64,000 nucleotides of DNA from Gnomoniopsis sp. IMI 355080 (lineage: Eukaryota; Ascomycota; Sordariomycetes; Diaporthales; Gnomoniaceae), in NCBI GenBank assembly GCA_027946555.1, contig JAPEVC010000150.1:1-64000 (forward strand), in the 5' to 3' direction. The notes below the pieces were generated by a model, which was not told the origin of the DNA, made no database searches, and saw only the letters and a program-made list of their open reading frames with translations. This document shows, one piece after another, positions 59,136 through 64,000 of this stretch (its first letter is position 1; the number at the start of each line of letters is the position of its first letter). A program made the translations under genes and the position numbers.

Positions 59136-60513
59136 AGACGGCGTGGAGTGTTCAAGAGCGATTCGGAAAGACGGCTTGCATTGCGGGTCCTTGAGGGTTG
59201 GTACGTAGTTACTCCAGGTACTGGATAGAAGCAGAGCCACGTCTGAGCCTGGATGATTCGAAAATAGAGAGTCCACATTGCACCTGTCCGGCCCGTCCTG
59301 GAAGTGTGCATTCACTTCACATAGTACTGAGTACTATAAGCAGCCGGGGCAGCCAGGCGTGGTTGGACGGATTAAGCATCATGTCGTCAAGATGCAACAA
59401 GCCCATCCCCGGCGTTTCCCCTTTTTTCGTTTTGTCAACATGAAACAAAACGTTCCGCCACTAAGCTTTGCGGGCAATCTTGGCAATTTATCCACTGCAG
59501 ACTCGGCGCTTGTCTCCTCAGGCCAATTTGCCCTGCCAGAGGGAAAGCTTGTTTCCGACCCCGGGAGGCCCATGCCGATCAGCCGGGATCAGTGCGTCTA
59601 ACTACGCAGTCCCGCAGTCCTCACCCAAAGAGACATGCCCACTGGATTCCCCCCAGGGCACACGCTGGCTGGCTGGCTGGCAGCGCTGGCTGGATGGGGA
59701 TCGACAGGGTGCCAGAGCCGCATGAAACCTAGTCCTTTCCCACCCTGTCGTCCCATCTTCAACAAGGTCCAATCGTTTACTACTCGCAGCCCCTGGCGCC
59801 CTTCCCACCTCCCCCAGTACCGGGACAGCATGCACAGCCAGTGTGCAAATGACGGAGGTGATGTCCATCATGGGTGACTGAGCCTCGAGGGGAGTGGGGC
59901 TGGAGGCCTAATTACCATGTACTGTAAACATTGCCTTCCATGGAATCCCACCTTGAAACCACCAATCCGTTGCCTGGAGCCACCTTGCATGAATGGTGGT
60001 ATTGAGTGACCTCAGCCTCTCGGGCCTCTTTGAGATATTGCCTGGCCTCCTGTCTGCTGCTATTTGTCCTAGACCTTTTGTGGAATCGTGGATGCAATGG
60101 AGACGTTCCACTTTTTAACCCTTCGAGCCCTGTGATATTTATTACGTTTGACCATGGCCCATATGTATCCCTGCATGGGGTGACCAGGCAGTATTCGAGG
60201 TGGACCAGGCATTTCTCTTATTTTCGTCTTGTAATTCGGATCATCTCATCCTGTATAAAGTTGCACCGAGCGCCTGTCATCTCTCCTTCTACCTACTTAA
60301 CTTCACTTTGGCCGCTGCCATCCTATTTTTCAACACTTCTTAAAACATATCACCCGTAGCCTTGTATAGTCACTCCTCCGGGTGTTTCTCTTCTCAACGG
60401 TCTACCCTGGTGGTTTACCTCACTCTTTGGTCTCCACTAAACAACCTTCTCTCTGCGTAACCCAACTTCCAACTATCCTCCTTTTTTCTTACCTTTCTTC
60501 TTTGTTTTTCACA
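59136..60513. other. Intergenic; promoter and leader of the aspartic protease
   Basis: No credible gene. A TATAAA sits at 60254-60259, and the ~250 bases after it are strongly pyrimidine-rich, as expected of a highly expressed fungal leader. Confidence 0.5.
60254..60259 (+). promoter_or_regulatory. Likely TATA box of the aspartic protease gene
   Basis: TATAAA about 255 bases upstream of the ATG at 60514, followed by a CT-rich leader. Confidence 0.45.
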
Positions 60514-62166
60514 ATGCAGACCTTTGGCGCATATCTCGTCGCGGTCTTGGCCGCCAGCGCAGAGCTTGCCTCTGCGCTGCCCCAGAAGATGGACCTCGTG
60601 GAGCCCCGCGGCCAGACAGAGGGTCGCACGCTCTCTGTACCGGTCGTTCACAACATCAACCGTCGCAAGGCACTCGGTCACCCGGCTCTGGCCTACGCCA
60701 AGGCCCTCCGAAAATATAACGCCACCCTCCCCTCCCACGTTCAGGCAGTTGTCGACAGGTTCACCCTCCCAACCACCTCCAAGCGTGCAGGTGATGAGGA
60801 AGGCACCGTGGTCGCCACTTCTGTGGACTCGGACACCGAGTATGTGGCCACCATCTCAGTGGGCACACCAGCCCAGAGCCTTCCTATGGATTTCGACACC
60901 GGTTCTGCGGATTTGTGGGTCATGGGTAAAGGAGTCTCAGGTACCTCGGGCCACACCACCTACGACTCGAGCAGCAGTTCCACCGCCAAGAAGCTGTCGA
61001 GCGCTTCTTGGTCTATCAGCTATGGAGACGGTAGCTCATCCAGCGGCGATGTCTACACGGACACAGTGACGATTGGAAACCTGACTTATGCCAGTCAAGC
61101 CGTAGAGGTGGCCACCACCGTCAGCTCAGAATTCACAGAGGACACCAGTATCAGTGGACTTGTGGGCCTTGCCCAGAGCTCCATCAACACCGTGACGCCC
61201 ACGGCGCAAAAGACGTTCTTTGACAACATCAAGGCGTCCCTTGCGTCGCCGCTCTTCACCGCCGATTTGAAGCACAACACCAAGGGCTCGTATAACTTTG
61301 GCTACATTGACGCCGCAGCCCACACCGGCACTGTCTACTACGCCGACCTGGTCACCAGTGGCGATTTCGGCGGATTCTGGACCTTTGTTGCAAGTGGATA
61401 CACCGTGGGCACTGCAACAGGTACCTCATCCGGACCCGGCGCCAGCGGGACCTCGAGCGCTGGCTCTGGCTCTGGCTCCGCAACCACAGGCTCTTCGGCT
61501 TCCCCGACAGGGGCCGGAGGTAGCTCCTCGTCTTCAGACGGCGGCAATGGCGGTGGTTTCGGCGGATTTGGCGGATTCGGTGGCGGCGAAGGTTCCAGCA
61601 GTTACTCCGGCAACAGTGTGCCCGAGTACGGCTCATCATCCTCTTCGAGCAGCTCCTCTTCCTCCGATCTGAGCAGCTTGGAGGCCGAGGCCGAGGCGGA
61701 AGCCGAGGCGCTTGCCAGCTCCTGGGGCTTCAAGAAGGAGAAGAAGAGCAGCACCGGCACCCCGACCACCCCGGAGAAGCGCTCCGTCACCCGCCGCGCA
61801 ACCGCCATCACCGGTATTGCTGACACTGGTACCACGCTGCTCATGCTACCCGACACCGTGGTCAGCGACTACTACGGACAGGTCGACGGCGCGCAGGAGA
61901 GCACCGAAGAGGGTGGCTACGTCTTCTCGTGCGACGCAACGCTGCCGGACTTCAAGTTCAACGTGGGCGACGGAGAGATCACCGTGCCTGGTGACTACAT
62001 CAACTTCCAGCCGATCAGCACGGGTTCCAGCACCTGCTACGGTGGTATCCAGAGTGACAGCGGCATTGGCATGGCTATCTTTGGAGACATTGCGCTCAAG
62101 GCTGCGTTGGTTGTCTTTGACTCGGGCAACAGCCGTGTGGGCTGGGCGGCCAAGACTACTTCCTAA
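60514..62166 (+). CDS. Secreted pepsin-like aspartic protease (A1 family)
   Basis: Intronless, 550 residues from the ATG at 60514. An upstream in-frame ATG at 60382 lies in the CT-rich leader and would bury the signal peptide MQTFGAYLVAVLAASAELASA. A pro-region with LSVPVVHNINRRKALGH ends near TTSKRAGDEE (KR cleavage). The catalytic aspartates are Asp128 (MDFDTGSADLW) and Asp437 (GIADTGTTLLML), and the flap is in SISYGDGSSSSGDVYTD. Between ~305 and 430 is a long insertion absent from ordinary pepsins: Gly/Ser-rich, then GGFGGFGGFGGGEG, poly-Ser, an EAEAEAEAEA run and PEKRSVTRRA with dibasic sites. It could be processed into two chains. The family degrades extracellular protein at acidic pH. 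Confidence 0.94.
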   Translation: MQTFGAYLVAVLAASAELASALPQKMDLVEPRGQTEGRTLSVPVVHNINRRKALGHPALAYAKALRKYNATLPSHVQAVVDRFTLPTTSKRAGDEEGTVVATSVDSDTEYVATISVGTPAQSLPMDFDTGSADLWVMGKGVSGTSGHTTYDSSSSSTAKKLSSASWSISYGDGSSSSGDVYTDTVTIGNLTYASQAVEVATTVSSEFTEDTSISGLVGLAQSSINTVTPTAQKTFFDNIKASLASPLFTADLKHNTKGSYNFGYIDAAAHTGTVYYADLVTSGDFGGFWTFVASGYTVGTATGTSSGPGASGTSSAGSGSGSATTGSSASPTGAGGSSSSSDGGNGGGFGGFGGFGGGEGSSSYSGNSVPEYGSSSSSSSSSSSDLSSLEAEAEAEAEALASSWGFKKEKKSSTGTPTTPEKRSVTRRATAITGIADTGTTLLMLPDTVVSDYYGQVDGAQESTEEGGYVFSCDATLPDFKFNVGDGEITVPGDYINFQPISTGSSTCYGGIQSDSGIGMAIFGDIALKAALVVFDSGNSRVGWAAKTTS

Positions 62167-62890
62167 GAGGCGGGCTGAAAAAGTCTCGATTAGGAGGTGA
62201 AGAGTTGGTTAAGGAGGGGTGAATGCTTTCTGAATGGGAGCCGGAGGCTTTTCTTTTTGGTTCCCTGGATTTTCTTTCCAAGTGTACATATAATAGCGAG
62301 TTCACACAATTATACCACAGTCGGCAGCCGTCGGATGTTTCAATATTATAGTACTACACAAGTCCTCTCACCTTGGTCCTTGGTGTTCTCGATTATATAT
62401 GCAAGATCACGCTTCAATTGAGTGATGAGTTTTTCTGTACTGTAATAGCTCCCAAATGGTTGGTATTTTGAAGTCAAGCAGTATACGCCAGCCTATCACT
62501 ACCTAGGTATCTGTTGATTGGACTTGACGAACGATCGTACAAAAAAAATAAAATTATAAGCAGTACAGGTGACTAGACGTTGATGAGTTGTATATGGAAG
62601 GTGGCAGGGGGGAGGTTGATCCAACCGTACAGGAACGGAGGGCATATGGCCCTCACATCCCTATTGGCGAATCAGTCCGAGACCTCTGATTGGCCAGTCC
62701 ACAGTATTCTTTGACAAGGCTGAGCACGGGAATTCTCAATAGGTACCTATCTAAGAGGTAGAACTCCGAATAAACAGACGCTCGTCCGCTCTGCTGGTTG
62801 AAGAGCACCCTCTCATGCCTAAGTTTTAGCTTCATAAATCGCTACAGTCCAACCACCGCTATATCTGAACCCTTCTTCTTTGATCAACTT
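62167..62890. other. Intergenic between convergent genes
   Basis: Holds the 3' ends of the protease and GT61 genes. ACCTAGGTA at 62501-62509 and TAGGTACCTA at 62740-62749 occur here. No gene seen. Confidence 0.5.
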
Positions 62891-64000
62891 TCATTCGCTT
62901 ACATCATAATCAAATCGGCCCGTATTGTACATACTCTTGATAGCGATATCCATCACTTCGTCAAATTTCTTCTGGTCTATTGAAACGTCATCCTGCTGCC
63001 AATTCCCCCTACCCGGTTCCACCAGAGAGCCATGCGTGCTAAAGTACGAATGGCCCAGAGCGCCGGCGAGATTTCGAAACCCCTTGTGCTTGAAGTCCTC
63101 GGGCAGAATTTCGACCATGACCGACCGCTCCCGCATCCATAGGCCATGTGTAAGCCCGGCGCCATGGACACCAGCTAGAACGTCTGTGTTGCGTACGATC
63201 TGGATCTGCTCCTGCAAAGGTAGTGCGGCAAGGTCAACGAGATGGATGGAGGCATGCGACTTCAGGTAGCGGCGGCGCAAGGCAGCGATGTGCTCTTCGG
63301 CTTCCAGAAGCTTACGCGTGCCAAGACGGTGGATAAAGGTGACCACGACGGTATCCCGCGACTCCTCTGTCTTATCCGTGATGTGAAAGTGGTTTAGAAC
63401 GCGCCGGGAGAACGTCCGAAGGAGTTCCGAGTGTCCGCAATCGTTGGGCTCCCAGTCGCCCCTCCACACAGGATTACTACCACCAGGCAGTGGGATGATA
63501 ATATCACGGATGCCGGTCTGTGCGGGAAGTTGGGCGAGCCTGATCGTGGGCTTCTTGGCAAAGAGTCTCCAAAGGTCAAAAAAGGGCCCGTCAGCCTTGT
63601 CGTCTAAGATAACGACTTGAGTGTTCTCCCCATCCTCAGGCGTAAGGAAAGGAGGACCTATTCCTTCCGGCCCATCCCTTGGTGTCATCTGCAGCACGTC
63701 AAGGGACATGCTCAGCGACATAATCTCCATAAGCGAATGCCAAGGATTGCCCTCACCCTCGCGCTTTAAGAGGATAATATTGGTGCGAGCGTCCCTGGCC
63801 TGGGGCAGCAGCTCCATGTGGGGATCGAAATCCACAAAAGAGTCCATGACAGCCTGCGGCCCTGTCTCGTACCAATATCTGTGAAATTGTCCCATCGGCA
63901 GTGAAGATTCGTTCAACTCGACAGTCCTTGGCTCGACCATCTCGCACCCTATTTTGAATTTGCCCGCAGCCTCGTCAATTTGAGCTACGTTGCCCACGCA
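62891..64000 (-). CDS. GT61-family glycosyltransferase (EOGT-like), 5' end outside the window
   Basis: The frame runs off the right edge with no start seen inside, so at least 369 C-terminal residues are present. The family hallmark is VLAGVHGAGLTHGLWM, preceded by VVVTFIHRLGTRKL and followed by VMVEILPEDFKHKGFRNLA and ALGHSYFST. This C-terminal half binds the nucleotide sugar in the GT61 family, which includes plant xylosyl/arabinosyl transferases and animal EGF-domain O-GlcNAc transferase. The fungal members are usually type II membrane proteins of the Golgi or ER; the N-terminal anchor would lie outside this window. Sugar and acceptor are unknown. Confidence 0.88.
   Translation of the reverse strand, partial: CVGNVAQIDEAAGKFKIGCEMVEPRTVELNESSLPMGQFHRYWYETGPQAVMDSFVDFDPHMELLPQARDARTNIILLKREGEGNPWHSLMEIMSLSMSLDVLQMTPRDGPEGIGPPFLTPEDGENTQVVILDDKADGPFFDLWRLFAKKPTIRLAQLPAQTGIRDIIIPLPGGSNPVWRGDWEPNDCGHSELLRTFSRRVLNHFHITDKTEESRDTVVVTFIHRLGTRKLLEAEEHIAALRRRYLKSHASIHLVDLAALPLQEQIQIVRNTDVLAGVHGAGLTHGLWMRERSVMVEILPEDFKHKGFRNLAGALGHSYFSTHGSLVEPGRGNWQQDDVSIDQKKFDEVMDIAIKSMYNTGRFDYDVSE

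Noticed and set aside
60382..60513. Upstream in-frame ATG of the aspartic protease
   Set aside because: It would put 44 residues before a clear signal peptide; the segment lies in the CT-rich leader.

Overview
The window is nuclear DNA of a filamentous ascomycete (Pezizomycotina, probably Sordariomycetes). Genes are monocistronic, lie on both strands and carry short introns of about 40-130 bases with GTAAGT-type donors, CTRAC branch sites and YAG acceptors. The gene content (HET protein, AA9 LPMO, cellobiose dehydrogenase, GT61 transferase, pepsin-like protease, small cysteine-rich secreted protein) is typical of a plant-biomass-associated or soil fungus. Class and lifestyle are inference; no taxonomic marker gene is present.

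Layout. 1-3.1 kb: a three-RRM RNA-binding protein (Nam8/Csx1 type). 4.6-5.4 kb: a doubtful or decayed gene. 5.4-14.4 kb: a 9-kb stretch without a credible gene. 14.5-19.2 kb: a large five-exon gene for an unrecognised protein built from a duplicated module and bounded by two SUMO-interacting-motif-like strings. 20.8-23.7 kb: two secreted proteins, the second a six-cysteine effector-like protein. 25.1-27.1 kb: housekeeping pair BUD23 (rRNA methyltransferase) and TEX261/SVP26 (ER-Golgi cargo receptor), divergently transcribed. 29.9-32.3 kb: an intronless cellobiose dehydrogenase. 36.0-42.3 kb: a peroxisomal acyl-CoA ligase divergent from a cytochrome P450. 43.0-47.8 kb: a HET-domain protein and a secreted MRJP/yellow-type protein. 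50.3-51.1 kb: a sulfotransferase-like protein with a C-terminal membrane anchor. 54.5-56.8 kb: an AA9 LPMO and a SAM methyltransferase. 57.1-59.1 kb: an MFS transporter with a vacuolar-sorting-like dileucine. 60.5-62.2 kb: a pepsin-like aspartic protease with a low-complexity insertion. 62.9 kb to the right edge: a GT61 glycosyltransferase that runs out of the window.

Functional links. The CDH and the AA9 LPMO can act together in oxidative cellulose attack, CDH supplying electrons to the LPMO. The acyl-CoA ligase, P450, sulfotransferase, methyltransferase and MFS transporter look like tailoring and transport enzymes, but no polyketide, peptide or terpene core enzyme is present, so a biosynthetic cluster is only a hypothesis. 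The most novel-looking item is the 14.5-19.2 kb gene, whose internal duplication preserved an intron at the same position and phase. All intron placements come from reading splice signals and keeping the frame; none was confirmed by transcripts or database search.
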